Below are positions 19,588-26,387 of a stretch of DNA of 26,387 bases, piece by piece. Where the stretch lies: positions 1-26,387 of the forward strand of contig JAGWYN010000050.1 of the NCBI GenBank assembly GCA_018969295.1, in the 5' to 3' direction. Positions within the stretch are counted from its first letter, which is position 1, and each line of letters begins with the position of its first letter. The notes beneath the pieces were generated by a model. The model was not told the origin of the DNA, searched no databases, and was given only the letters and a program-made list of their open reading frames with translations. The position numbers and the translations under genes were made by a program. Source of the stretch: Chloroflexota bacterium. GTDB lineage: Bacteria; Chloroflexota; Anaerolineae; Caldilineales; Caldilineaceae.

Positions 19588-19617
19588 ATTATACTACTTC
19601 CCTGACAGGAACAGGGA
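19588..19617 (-). promoter_or_regulatory. candidate internal promoter for the second adaptor, with operator-like repeat
   Basis: A consensus -10 TATAAT lies on the minus strand at 19593-19588, with a start predicted near 19581, 50 nt before ATG 19531. No -35 is present. In its place is an inverted repeat TCCCTG (19599-19604) and CAGGGA (19612-19617). The layout fits an activator-dependent or repressed promoter; the repeat could equally form a hairpin after the ATPase gene. Confidence 0.45.
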
Positions 19618-19672
19618 GAAGATGGCAGCGCGATTTTCAGAACCCATCCACCTATGCTTTGGCGGCGGATGT

Positions 19673-20446
19673 TTACAGCCCCAGGCTGGCAGGCTCTGCA
19701 GCCGGTGAGGGCGTGCCGCCCTCCAGATCGCTGGCAGAGCCTGCCAGCTGCAAAATTGCCCGGCGGTCGAAGATCGTCCGGCTGACCTTGCCATCCATCA
19801 TCTGGATCACCCGGTCGACATATTTGCACATGCGCAGGTCGTGGGTGACCATGATCCCGGCCCGATTTTGTTCGTGGATCAGATCGGCAAATGTCTGAAC
19901 GACCTGATGGGCACGCTCGGTGTCCAGGCTGGCAGTCGGTTCGTCGGCCAGGACCACTTCGGGTTCGTGAATCAGCGCTCGAGCAATGGCGACACGCTGC
20001 TGCTGCCCCCCCGACAGCTGGCCAGGGCGGTTGCGCAGCCGTTCGCCCAGCCCCAGACGGGTCAACAGGTCGTGCGCGCGTTGGCGTCCTTGGCGATTCA
20101 ATTTTCCGTTGAGCCGCAGCAACAGCTCTACATTTTCCTGTGCTGTGAGATAAGGCACCAGGTTGTTTGCCTGAAAGGAAAAACCGATATAGCGTCCGCG
20201 AAACTGCGTTCGTTTTCCTTCGCTCATCTGGCCGATGTCCTTGTTCGCGATCACAATTTGGCCCTGGCTGGGTTTGAGCAACCCCGCCAGCATGGCCAGC
20301 ATCGTCGTCTTGCCAGAACCGCTCGGCCCCACCAGCGCGACAAATTCACCGCGCCTCACACTGAGCGAGACATCGTCGACCGCCTTCACAGCGTTGACGC
20401 CGCTTCCATAAATTTTGGTCACGTTGATGGCTTCGAGTGCGATCAT
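19673..20446 (-). CDS. ABC transporter ATP-binding protein, LolD/MacB/DevA type
   Basis: The 257-residue ATPase powers the FtsX-type permease encoded just upstream. It has Walker A GPSGSGKTT (40-48), the Q-loop Gln92, signature LSGGQQQR (144-151), Walker B VVLADEP with catalytic Glu169, the D-loop SLDT and the switch His202 (VTHD). The LolD/MacB subfamily is suggested by the GSGVNAVKAVDDVSL start and by RYIGFSFQANNLVPYLTAQENV. The C-terminal 25 residues form a Gly/Ser/Pro tail beyond the usual domain. ATG 20446 follows a G-rich site (AAGGGGG). It lies 42 nt after the permease stop, with a hairpin in that gap. Confidence 0.93.
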   Translation of the reverse strand: MIALEAINVTKIYGSGVNAVKAVDDVSLSVRRGEFVALVGPSGSGKTTMLAMLAGLLKPSQGQIVIANKDIGQMSEGKRTQFRGRYIGFSFQANNLVPYLTAQENVELLLRLNGKLNRQGRQRAHDLLTRLGLGERLRNRPGQLSGGQQQRVAIARALIHEPEVVLADEPTASLDTERAHQVVQTFADLIHEQNRAGIMVTHDLRMCKYVDRVIQMMDGKVSRTIFDRRAILQLAGSASDLEGGTPSPAAEPASLGL

Positions 20447-20465
20447 CCCTGCCCCCTTCTCCTGT

Positions 20466-20480
20466 GCCGCGCCTCGCGGC
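20466..20480 (-). other. intercistronic hairpin between permease and ATPase genes
   Basis: GCCGCG (20466-20471) and CGCGGC (20475-20480) form a perfect stem with a 3-nt loop, extendable by two pairs. It sits just upstream of the ATPase ribosome-binding site and has no T-tract, so mRNA stability or translational tuning is more likely than termination. Confidence 0.5.
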
Positions 20481-20488
20481 GTGTAGCG

Positions 20489-21640
20489 CTATTGTGCCAT
20501 CCCCAGTGCCCGCAGCGGCTCGATGCGTAGCAAAGCGATCACCGAAACGATTCCCCCCAGCGGGCCGATCGCCAGCAGAGCCACGACCGAGGTCAGCGCA
20601 GTCGTTCCAGTCAGCGAGATCGGGACCGTAACCGGGAAGTTGCTTGTCAACGCCAGCGTACCAGCAGCCCCGATGGCCACCCCGATCGCGTTGACGGCGA
20701 CGATCTGCAACAGCGCCGTCCACCCGACTGTCCAGTTGGAGAGCCCGATCGCTTTAAGCATGCCGATCTGGGCCACTTTTTGCAGCGTCTGAATCTGAAA
20801 AAAGCCGCCGACGACCAGCACCCCAATAAAAAAGGTGAAGAACTGCTGGGTGCTCAACGTGCTCTGCTGGGCAGCATACCCAGGAATGGCCTCCCAGGCT
20901 GTCTGGCGGTCAGCGGCCTCTACATCTTTGACCTCCTGATCGATGCGCTGGATCAAGGGTTCCAGCGCACCCGGGTCGCTTGCCTTGACGACTGCCACAT
21001 TCGAGACCAGCTCAGTGCCCGACTGCCCGCTGCTCTCCGGGCGCATCTTGTCCCAGGTAATCATCGGGGCAAAGACAGCTGGTTGAAAAAAATACTGACG
21101 CCGGTCGGTCAACCCGACGACGTTCAGATCGTAGAACTCTTCAGTCGTGCCCCGGTTCACTTTGATGCGGATCGGATCGCCGACCTGCGCGCCGATGCGG
21201 GCAATGACCCCTTCGTCGACAATTACATTGTTGGAGCGCGCCCGTTCCAGCTGCTGCCCTGCAAAGACTGTCGGTTCTCCAGGCAACCCCGGCTCCACCC
21301 CGATCAACGAAATGTTGATCTCGTCGCCCCCATCCGGGGGCAGAAGCTTGGCCGAACTGAAGCCGACCTGCCCTACAGCGTTCACACCCTCCACCCGGCG
21401 CAGTTCGGCAATGGTCGAACGCCCAATCCGGCTGGCGGTCGTCGACAGCTGCGTGCCTTCCTGAAAGACCAACAGCTCGCCGTTCAATTTTTCGATATAC
21501 TCCCGGTTGGCTGAAGCCAACCCTTCTGCCAGCGCTGCAATAAAGAGCACCAGCACGGTGATCAACGCCACAACAGACGCGATCAGAGAAAAACGACCTT
21601 TGTTGCGCCAGACTTCCTTGATGGCCAGGTAGAGAGCCAT
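20489..21640 (-). CDS. FtsX/MacB-type ABC permease (DevC-like)
   Basis: The 383-residue permease has the MacB/DevC layout: a first helix at about 18-40, a large extracytoplasmic domain (about 45-260), then three helices (about 266-290, 310-340 and 350-372) forming the FtsX domain, which includes LQKVAQIGMLKAIGLSNW. Proteins of this type do not import; they drive export or mechanotransmission across the envelope with an ATPase and an adaptor. The gene starts 3 nt after the stop of the first adaptor gene, with GGGGTGA as ribosome-binding site, so the two are translationally linked. The partner ATPase follows 42 nt downstream. Confidence 0.92.
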   Translation of the reverse strand: MALYLAIKEVWRNKGRFSLIASVVALITVLVLFIAALAEGLASANREYIEKLNGELLVFQEGTQLSTTASRIGRSTIAELRRVEGVNAVGQVGFSSAKLLPPDGGDEINISLIGVEPGLPGEPTVFAGQQLERARSNNVIVDEGVIARIGAQVGDPIRIKVNRGTTEEFYDLNVVGLTDRRQYFFQPAVFAPMITWDKMRPESSGQSGTELVSNVAVVKASDPGALEPLIQRIDQEVKDVEAADRQTAWEAIPGYAAQQSTLSTQQFFTFFIGVLVVGGFFQIQTLQKVAQIGMLKAIGLSNWTVGWTALLQIVAVNAIGVAIGAAGTLALTSNFPVTVPISLTGTTALTSVVALLAIGPLGGIVSVIALLRIEPLRALGMAQ

Positions 21641-21643
21641 AGC

Positions 21644-23044
21644 TCATTTCACCCCAAAATCGACGACCGCCGTCATGTTCCAAAGCAGACGCTCGTCCGG
21701 GCGATCCGGCACCACCACCACGGTGTAGACCGTATCCCCACGGTTGTCCTGGCCGATCGGGCGGATGCGGTCGACCTGGCCGCTGAGTGCCAGCTCTGGC
21801 AGGGCGTCGAAGGTCAGGGCCACACGCTGCCCACGGGCAATCCCAGTCACATCCAGTTCGGTCAGATCAGACGTACGGATCTCCCAGCTGCTGTCGTCGG
21901 CCAGCTGAATCACTGGCTGGCCAGGCGCCACCTGTTCGCCGATCTGGATCTCGACCGAAGCCACTACGCCAGCAAACGGGGCACGCAGTTCAGTGTTGCG
22001 CAGGGCAACCAAGGCCTGCTGAAGAGCCGCCATCGCCGCAGCCACATCAGCCTCGGCCACGGCAATCTCTTCTGGCCGGGCCCCAGCCCGCAGCGCATTC
22101 AACTGCGCCTGCGCCTGTGCAACCTGCGCTTCGGCAACGGTGAAATCAGAGGGCATGCCTTTCTCCATCGTCTCCACCTGGGCCTGGGCCTGCCGAACCG
22201 AGGCCGACACGCTGGCCAGGTCAGCCTGGGAAGGGTCGTTGAAGAGCTCTGTATACTGCGCCTGCGCCGCCTCATAGGCGATGGTCGCCTGCTGCATCGC
22301 CAGCGATTCTGGGCGCATCCCCACGTCGGGCATGTCTTTGATCCGATTATAGGCAGAACGCGCCTGGCTGAGCTGTGCTTCGGCCGCCGCCAGGTTGGCC
22401 CGGGCCACAATCGCGGCCTCTTCGGTCGGCCCCTGCAACAGCCGGGAATACTCCGCCTGCGCCTTCGACAACGCAGCCTGGGCTGCCTTGAGGTTGCCCG
22501 GCGCAGCCGCATTGACCAGCCGCACATAGCTGGCCTGAGCCGCCTCCAAAGCGGCTTCCGCCACAGCAATGTCTTCCCCCCGAGCCCCTGCCAAAATTCG
22601 GTCCAGGTTCGCCTGCGCACGAGCGACAGTGGCTTCTGCCTGCGCGACCGCAACCCGCTGCTGGGCATCCTCCAGCTTGACCAGCAGGTCGCCGGCCCCA
22701 ACTCGCTCCCCCTCGCGCACCGCCACCCTCTGGGCGATCCCACTGGCCGCCATGTTCAAGTCGGAACGCAAGGCCGGCACCACCTTGGCGTCCGCCAGAA
22801 TCCGCACCTGAAAATTCTCTGCGTCGGACTGCACCCCCCCCTCTTCTTCTTCAGCAGCAGCGACAACTTCGCCTTCCTCGCCCTCCTGCCCCTCGCTCTC
22901 CTGCCCCTCCTGCACCAGAGGGGCAGCAATCCGCTGCGTCAGCTGTGCAGGGAGATAGCCCATGGCATAGGCGGTGTAGCCAATCCCAGTCAAGCCGACA
23001 GCCAACAGAACCCCGATCCAAACCCGTTTCATTCCAGATCTCAC
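21644..23044 (-). CDS. membrane fusion protein (HlyD/DevB type) of the ABC exporter
   Basis: The 466-residue adaptor has an N-terminal membrane anchor (about 6-28), a Glu-rich low-complexity stretch (about 43-70), a lipoyl half-motif (ASGIAQRVAVREGERVGAG), a very long coiled coil (about 115-345) with many AQAQ repeats, the second lipoyl half (ELRAPFAGVVASVEIQ) and a beta-barrel region ending NMTAVVDFGVK. The start is GTG 23044, because AAGGTGG lies 5 nt upstream; the internal ATG at 23032 has only a weak site. It precedes the permease by 3 nt and follows the MFS gene by 53 nt, so it belongs to the tetR operon. It likely forms the periplasmic part of a DevBCA-like tripartite exporter. Confidence 0.92.
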   Translation of the reverse strand: MRSGMKRVWIGVLLAVGLTGIGYTAYAMGYLPAQLTQRIAAPLVQEGQESEGQEGEEGEVVAAAEEEEGGVQSDAENFQVRILADAKVVPALRSDLNMAASGIAQRVAVREGERVGAGDLLVKLEDAQQRVAVAQAEATVARAQANLDRILAGARGEDIAVAEAALEAAQASYVRLVNAAAPGNLKAAQAALSKAQAEYSRLLQGPTEEAAIVARANLAAAEAQLSQARSAYNRIKDMPDVGMRPESLAMQQATIAYEAAQAQYTELFNDPSQADLASVSASVRQAQAQVETMEKGMPSDFTVAEAQVAQAQAQLNALRAGARPEEIAVAEADVAAAMAALQQALVALRNTELRAPFAGVVASVEIQIGEQVAPGQPVIQLADDSSWEIRTSDLTELDVTGIARGQRVALTFDALPELALSGQVDRIRPIGQDNRGDTVYTVVVVPDRPDERLLWNMTAVVDFGVK

Positions 23045-23097
23045 TTTCCACCTTCAGGATACAGAGCAAAACCGCTCGTTTCGACCGCCCGCCCAAG

Positions 23098-24393
23098 TCA
23101 CCTCGGAGCCCCCCCCGGCTGCCCGGATCGCGCCGCCAATGGGGGGTCCGGGCTGACAAACAGCCGTTGCCACATGTAGACAGCGACCCACACCATCATG
23201 GCCCCCCCAAACAAGGCAGGGCCCCAGGGCCGGGCCCACGACAACAGAGCCCCCCCCACTGCCGGCGCCACCACACGAGTCGTGCTCTCCAGCGACGCAG
23301 AAATCCCCAACGTGCCTCCGATCTCCTCCGGGTAGACCGCCTTGCTCAGCGCGCTGTTGATCACCGTGTTGAGGATTCCCCCCCCCACCGACAAAGGCGC
23401 CAGGACCGCCAACAGCGTCCACAGATTCGGAACCACTCCCCACAAAAACAGCGCCCCAGCCATCAAGGCGGCAGCCGCCAACATCAGCTGGCGGTCGCTG
23501 TAACGAACCGTCAACCGGCCGATGGCCACCCCCTGGACCAACACCGCCAGGACACCGACGTAGCCCAACACCAACCCGGTCTGCTGGACTGTCAGATTGA
23601 GCGGATTCCCAGCCGCATAGAGCGCAAAAATGGACTGAAACATCGAAAAAGCCATGCCAAACAGAAAACGAATCTGAAACAACGGCCCGACCCGCGGCCG
23701 CTGCAACGCCACACGAAGCGCCCCCCAGCTGAAGGCGGCTCGCTCCCGACGGGCTTCCTGCGCACGCCGTTCGGGTGTCACCGATTCAGGCAAAAAGAGG
23801 TAGACTGCCAACAGGTTGATCCCCGCAATGGCCATCGCCACAAAGGCAGGTACAGAAAAGCCAAAGCGCTCGCCCAACAGACCGCCAACCACAGGCCCGA
23901 TGATAAACCCCAGCCCAAACGCTGCCCCAATCAAGCCAAACGCCTTGCCACGCTCGGCCGGCGGCGTCACATCTGCAATGTAGGCCTGGGCGACGCTGAT
24001 GTTCCCACCTGTCAACCCATCCAACACCCGACTCACAAACAACAAGGTCAGCACCAGCATGTTGGCAGCCGCTGCACCCACACCCCAGCCCCCCAACGAA
24101 TGGCCCAGCAGATCAGCCACCCCCAACAGAGCAAAGCCGACCGCTGTGCCGGCAATGCTCACCAACAACACCGGCCGGCGCCCGAGACGGTCAGAAAGAC
24201 GCCCCAGCACCGGGGCCCCCACCAGCTGTGCAGCAGCGTAGGAAGCAGTCAACAACCCGATCATCAGTTCACCGGCGCCATACTGCTCGGCATAATAGGG
24301 CAGCAGCGGCAAAATCAAGCTAAATCCCAATAAATCCACAAAAACTATCAAAAAAATTGTCGCCAGCCGATGGCGTCCCGCACTCCCCTTCAT
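23098..24393 (-). CDS. MFS drug efflux pump, TetA/DHA1-like
   Basis: The 431-residue protein has twelve predicted transmembrane helices with the DHA1 signatures: VDLLGFSLILPLLPYY in helix 1, motif A GRLSDRLGRRPVLL in loop 2-3, and motif C GLGFIIGPVVGG in helix 5. The central loop (about 205-225) is short and charged. These are the features of TetA-type antiporters that export tetracyclines and other compounds using protons; the actual substrate is not readable from sequence. Its ATG overlaps the tetR stop by 4 nt (ATGA), and AGAGG lies about 6 nt upstream, so the two are coupled. Several G-tracts of 8-9 (C-runs on the plus strand) occur in Gly-coding positions. Confidence 0.9.
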   Translation of the reverse strand: MKGSAGRHRLATIFLIVFVDLLGFSLILPLLPYYAEQYGAGELMIGLLTASYAAAQLVGAPVLGRLSDRLGRRPVLLVSIAGTAVGFALLGVADLLGHSLGGWGVGAAAANMLVLTLLFVSRVLDGLTGGNISVAQAYIADVTPPAERGKAFGLIGAAFGLGFIIGPVVGGLLGERFGFSVPAFVAMAIAGINLLAVYLFLPESVTPERRAQEARRERAAFSWGALRVALQRPRVGPLFQIRFLFGMAFSMFQSIFALYAAGNPLNLTVQQTGLVLGYVGVLAVLVQGVAIGRLTVRYSDRQLMLAAAALMAGALFLWGVVPNLWTLLAVLAPLSVGGGILNTVINSALSKAVYPEEIGGTLGISASLESTTRVVAPAVGGALLSWARPWGPALFGGAMMVWVAVYMWQRLFVSPDPPLAARSGQPGGAPR

Positions 24394-25034
24394 GCGATCC
24401 TCTCTCCCTTTTTCCCAGCAAGACCTACCAAAATCGGTTTGCCTTCCGGCGAGCGGGGCAGCAGACCGTCCAACAGCAGTGAAATAACCTCCTCAGCCAT
24501 CGCCGGACGGGGAGGTGCGCCTTCCCGCAGCTCCCCGTAGCTGAGGCCATCCATCAACCACAAAAAGCAGCCGGCCAGCAGGTCAGGATGCATGGCCCGA
24601 ACCTCCCCGCGTTCCTGCGCTGCCACAAAACAACCGCGCACCGGATAAAAAAGCGCAGCATGCGCTTTCTGCGCCAAAGACGACCTGTGTTCTGCACTCA
24701 AGGCCGCCAGATCGGTGTGCAACAGGCTCATGTACTTCAACGGACGCTGCGAACCAAGCCAGCCAGCAATTCCCCGCAGCTGTGCCCGCAGATCTGCCCC
24801 TTCTCTGGCCAGCGCAGCAGCAATCCCCTGCTCATGGCGGGCAAACATCCGCTCAGCAACCGCCAGAAAAAGCTGTTCTTTGCCTTCCGGGAAATGATAG
24901 TACAAAGATGCCTGCTTGATCCCCACTTCTTCGGCAATGTCGCGCAGCGTGATCGCATTGTACCCACGATCCATGAAAAGTGTCTCGGCAACATCCAGCA
25001 CACGCTGGGTCGAATCACGAACTTCCTGCTCCAT
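24390..25034 (-). CDS. TetR/AcrR-family transcriptional repressor of the export locus
   Basis: The regulator has about 214 residues and a typical TetR N-terminal DNA-binding domain: helix-turn-helix segment AITLRDIAEEVGIKQASLYYHF, followed by a variable ligand-binding domain. It probably represses its own operon (MFS pump and ABC exporter) and is released by an exported compound. ATG 25034 is favoured because GGGAG lies 5 nt upstream; ATG 25046 is in frame but poorly preceded. Upstream is the palindrome ACCTAC-N6-GTAGGT. A 4-nt overlap with the MFS gene supports one transcription unit. Confidence 0.92.
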   Translation of the reverse strand: MEQEVRDSTQRVLDVAETLFMDRGYNAITLRDIAEEVGIKQASLYYHFPEGKEQLFLAVAERMFARHEQGIAAALAREGADLRAQLRGIAGWLGSQRPLKYMSLLHTDLAALSAEHRSSLAQKAHAALFYPVRGCFVAAQERGEVRAMHPDLLAGCFLWLMDGLSYGELREGAPPRPAMAEEVISLLLDGLLPRSPEGKPILVGLAGKKGERIA

Positions 25035-25089
25035 CCTGTCTCCCATCTACCTACCAGAGTCAATCGCCCACATACCGTACGACATCTCT

Positions 25090-25107
25090 ACCTACTTTTC
25101 GGTAGGT
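25090..25107. promoter_or_regulatory. candidate TetR operator upstream of tetR
   Basis: ACCTAC (25090-25095) and GTAGGT (25102-25107) form a perfect 6-bp inverted repeat with a 6-nt spacer. On the minus strand it lies just after a TTGACC (25110-25105) that could serve as the -35 for tetR. A further CTACCTACC copy occurs at 25047-25055, by the tetR start. The tetR promoter -10 is not clear. Confidence 0.5.
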
Positions 25108-25177
25108 CAAAATACAATCGACCTCTGCTTTTGTAGAAGCGTAAATTGTTGAAATTGTTGGTTGGCTCTGGCCAGGT

Positions 25178-25207
25178 TTGACCCATCCCCTTCACCCGTT
25201 GTATACT
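25178..25207 (+). promoter_or_regulatory. sigma70-type promoter of rplU-rpmA-rpmE
   Basis: TTGACC (25178-25183), an 18-nt spacer and TATACT (25202-25207). Start near 25214, leaving about 165 nt of leader. Confidence 0.7.
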
Positions 25208-25213
25208 GCCTGT

Positions 25214-25377
25214 TTGTAGGCAGACTCAAAAAACTGTTTGAACTCTCTTTGTACGCTGCCTGTACGCCGCTGTCGAGTGTTTCGGTCAATCAGGTGTGTC
25301 CTCGCCTTTCGGGGGGCACCGCCGCTTTCAAGTTCTGGCTGTTGAGCCAGACGCGGCCCAGGAAAGGAGTCTGAAAG
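25214..25377 (+). promoter_or_regulatory. structured 5' leader of the L21-L27-L31 operon
   Basis: This part of the 331-nt tetR/rplU intergenic region contains two hairpins. One is 25296-25303 with 25312-25319 (GTGTCCTC and GGGGGCAC, with G-U pairs); the other is TCTGGCT/AGCCAGA (25334-25340 and 25345-25351) with a GTTG loop. The second ends about 27 nt before the rplU start, close to the AAAGGAG site. Autoregulatory ribosomal-protein leaders exist for L21 in other bacteria, but I see no direct match to a known one. Confidence 0.4.
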
Positions 25378-25689
25378 ATGTATGCAGTCATTCGTACCGG
25401 TGGCAAACAATACCGTGTCGCTGCCGGGGAGACCGTCGAAGTCGAAAGACTGAACGGTGAAATCGGAGAGTCAATTACCCTCGACGACGTGTTGCTGGTT
25501 GCTGGCGACGAGGCAGTCCAGATCGGCACCCCAACGGTTGCCGGGGCCACAGTCACTGCAAAAATTACTGGACAGTACCGTGGCAACAAAATTATGATCT
25601 TCAGATACCGCCCCAAGAAACGAATTCGGGTGCGCAGGGGTCACCGCCAGTATTTGACCCGGTTGCAGATCGAAGCAATCCACGCGTGA
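25378..25689 (+). CDS. rplU: 50S ribosomal protein L21
   Basis: The 103-residue protein is full length for L21 and matches it throughout: MYAVIRTGGKQYRV at the start, GATVTAKITGQYRG in the middle and the basic IFRYRPKKRIRVRRGHRQ stretch near the end. It binds 23S rRNA in the large subunit. ATG 25378 has AAAGGAG upstream. It begins the rplU-rpmA-rpmE operon and is divergent from the tetR export locus. Confidence 0.98.
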   Translation: MYAVIRTGGKQYRVAAGETVEVERLNGEIGESITLDDVLLVAGDEAVQIGTPTVAGATVTAKITGQYRGNKIMIFRYRPKKRIRVRRGHRQYLTRLQIEAIHA

Positions 25690-25724
25690 GCACAGGCTGG
25701 CCGCAAGCAAAAGGAGATTAAAAA

Positions 25725-25988
25725 ATGGCACACAAAAAAGGCGGCGGTTCCAGCCGCAACGGTCGAGACTCAAACGCGCAGCGCCTCGGTGTGAAGCGTT
25801 TTGGAGGCGAGCTGGTGCCCGCCGGCAGCATCCTCGTACGCCAGCGTGGCACGCGTCTCTACCCCGGCCTCAATGTCGGGATCGGCAGCGACGACACCCT
25901 CTATGCCAAAGCCAACGGCTACGTGACCTTTGAATGGGCACGAAGAGGCCGCAGGCAGGTGAGCGTTTACCCCGAAAAGGTGAACTGA
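25725..25988 (+). CDS. rpmA: 50S ribosomal protein L27
   Basis: The 87-residue L27 starts with the classic MAHKKGGGSSRNGRDSNAQR, whose N-terminus reaches the peptidyl-transferase centre. There is no Firmicutes-type cleavable extension before the MAHKKG start. AAAAGGAG precedes ATG 25725. It follows rplU by 35 nt and ends 1 nt before rpmE. Confidence 0.98.
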   Translation: MAHKKGGGSSRNGRDSNAQRLGVKRFGGELVPAGSILVRQRGTRLYPGLNVGIGSDDTLYAKANGYVTFEWARRGRRQVSVYPEKVN

Positions 25989-25989
25989 G

Positions 25990-26337
25990 ATGAAAGCAGA
26001 TATCCATCCCAAATACTACCCCAACGCGCGGGCAACCTGCTCGTGCGGGGCAACCTGGACGACCGGCAGTACGCTCCCGGAGATCCGCACCGATGTCTGC
26101 AGCACCTGTCACCCCTACTACACGGGCGAACAGCGCATCGTAGATACCGCCGGCCAGGTCGAACGTTTCATGAAACGCCTGGAGCGCCGTCAATCCGAAA
26201 GTGCCCGCCGCGAGTTGGAGTTGCAGATTCGCCGCGAGGCAGAGGAAGCAGGGCGCAAGGCACGGGCGCGCGGAGGCAGTGCCGAAGCAGCCTCCGCTGA
26301 AGTCTACGCCAAGTATGCAAAGGCGACGCAGGGCTGA
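25990..26337 (+). CDS. rpmE: 50S ribosomal protein L31, zinc-binding form with C-terminal extension
   Basis: The first 70 residues are a normal L31: MKADIHPKYY, the zinc Cys pairs C17/C19 and C37/C40, and CHPYYTGEQRIVDTAGQVERF. The protein then continues for about 45 residues of charged, helical, Ala/Arg/Glu-rich sequence, giving 115 residues instead of the usual 66-75. L31 bridges the two subunits. The tail may contact RNA or other proteins, which is unknown. The gene starts 1 nt after rpmA with the site inside the rpmA end, so it is translationally coupled. Presence of the four Cys implies the zinc-replete form. Confidence 0.95.
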   Translation: MKADIHPKYYPNARATCSCGATWTTGSTLPEIRTDVCSTCHPYYTGEQRIVDTAGQVERFMKRLERRQSESARRELELQIRREAEEAGRKARARGGSAEAASAEVYAKYAKATQG

Positions 26338-26342
26338 TCTCA

Positions 26343-26385
26343 GCAGTCGGTCTGCCACAGTCGGTCGGGCCACAGTCGGTCGGCC
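26343..26385. repeat. short direct repeats CAGTCGGTC at the window edge
   Basis: CAGTCGGTC occurs three times (starts at about 26344, 26358 and 26373), spaced 14-15 nt, with the last two inside a longer GCCACAGTCGGTCGG match. It begins just after rpmE and may continue past the window. No function is assigned. Confidence 0.6.
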
Positions 26386-26387
26386 TC

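Noticed and set aside
22945..24333. Plus-strand open frame of 462 codons opposite the MFS gene
   Set aside because: The His/Gln/Arg-rich composition and absence of any motif mark it as a shadow of the MFS and adaptor genes.
26343..26385. Start of a CRISPR or origin repeat at the right edge
   Set aside because: Only three 9-bp units with 5-6 nt between them are visible, too short for spacers; it is kept only as a short repeat.

Overview
The window reads as a chromosomal segment of a GC-rich bacterium, most likely a member of the Chloroflexota (Caldilineae/Anaerolineae type). I infer this from several gene types: a PP2C-like/membrane/beta-propeller protein, a multi-TM + GAF + C-terminal helix-turn-helix protein, Thr/Pro-rich lipoproteins, ABC sugar uptake operons without their own ATPase, and DevBCA-like exporters. 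No rRNA or marker gene confirms the phylum. Clear TTGnnn-N17/18-TAnACT/AAT promoters occur several times, so a standard primary sigma factor is in use.

Layout, left to right. 1-374 is the 3' end of a thioesterase-type gene, probably the end of a polyketide or non-ribosomal peptide gene lying upstream. 429-1129 is a decayed transposase (IS982-type body, IS66-like N-terminus). 1151-3388 encodes a P-type ATPase that has the P1B HP motif but no CPC. 3553-5856 and 5917-7362, each with its own promoter, encode a phosphatase-like/propeller membrane protein and an LCP (LytR-CpsA-Psr) cell-wall ligase. 7548-10927 is a CUT1 carbohydrate uptake operon (lipoprotein binding protein and two permeases). Convergent to it are a chromate transporter (10917-12032) and a two-domain fasciclin lipoprotein (12161-13144), with a strong terminator between them. 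13350-16125 is a two-gene unit: an unknown single-TM protein and a multi-TM/GAF/HTH protein. 16364-18091 encodes a lipoprotein with SH3-like and duplicated beta domains and a minisatellite-coded tail.

18149-25034 (minus strand) is a six-gene export locus: TetR regulator, Tet-like MFS pump, membrane fusion protein, FtsX-type permease, ABC ATPase and a second membrane fusion protein. It combines a one-component MFS pump with a DevBCA/MacB-like tripartite ABC exporter, probably under one TetR repressor whose palindrome lies upstream of tetR. The last gene has a candidate internal promoter. Divergent from it is the ribosomal operon rplU-rpmA-rpmE (25378-26337), preceded by a strong promoter and a structured leader of about 165 nt. 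Its L31 has an unusual basic C-terminal extension.

The most unusual items are the multi-TM-GAF-HTH protein with its unknown partner, the exporter locus with two adaptors, the probable pseudophosphatase-propeller protein, the CPC-less ATPase, the terminator fused to the chrA ribosome-binding site, and the C11 tract early in the sugar-binding lipoprotein. None is proven novel from sequence alone.
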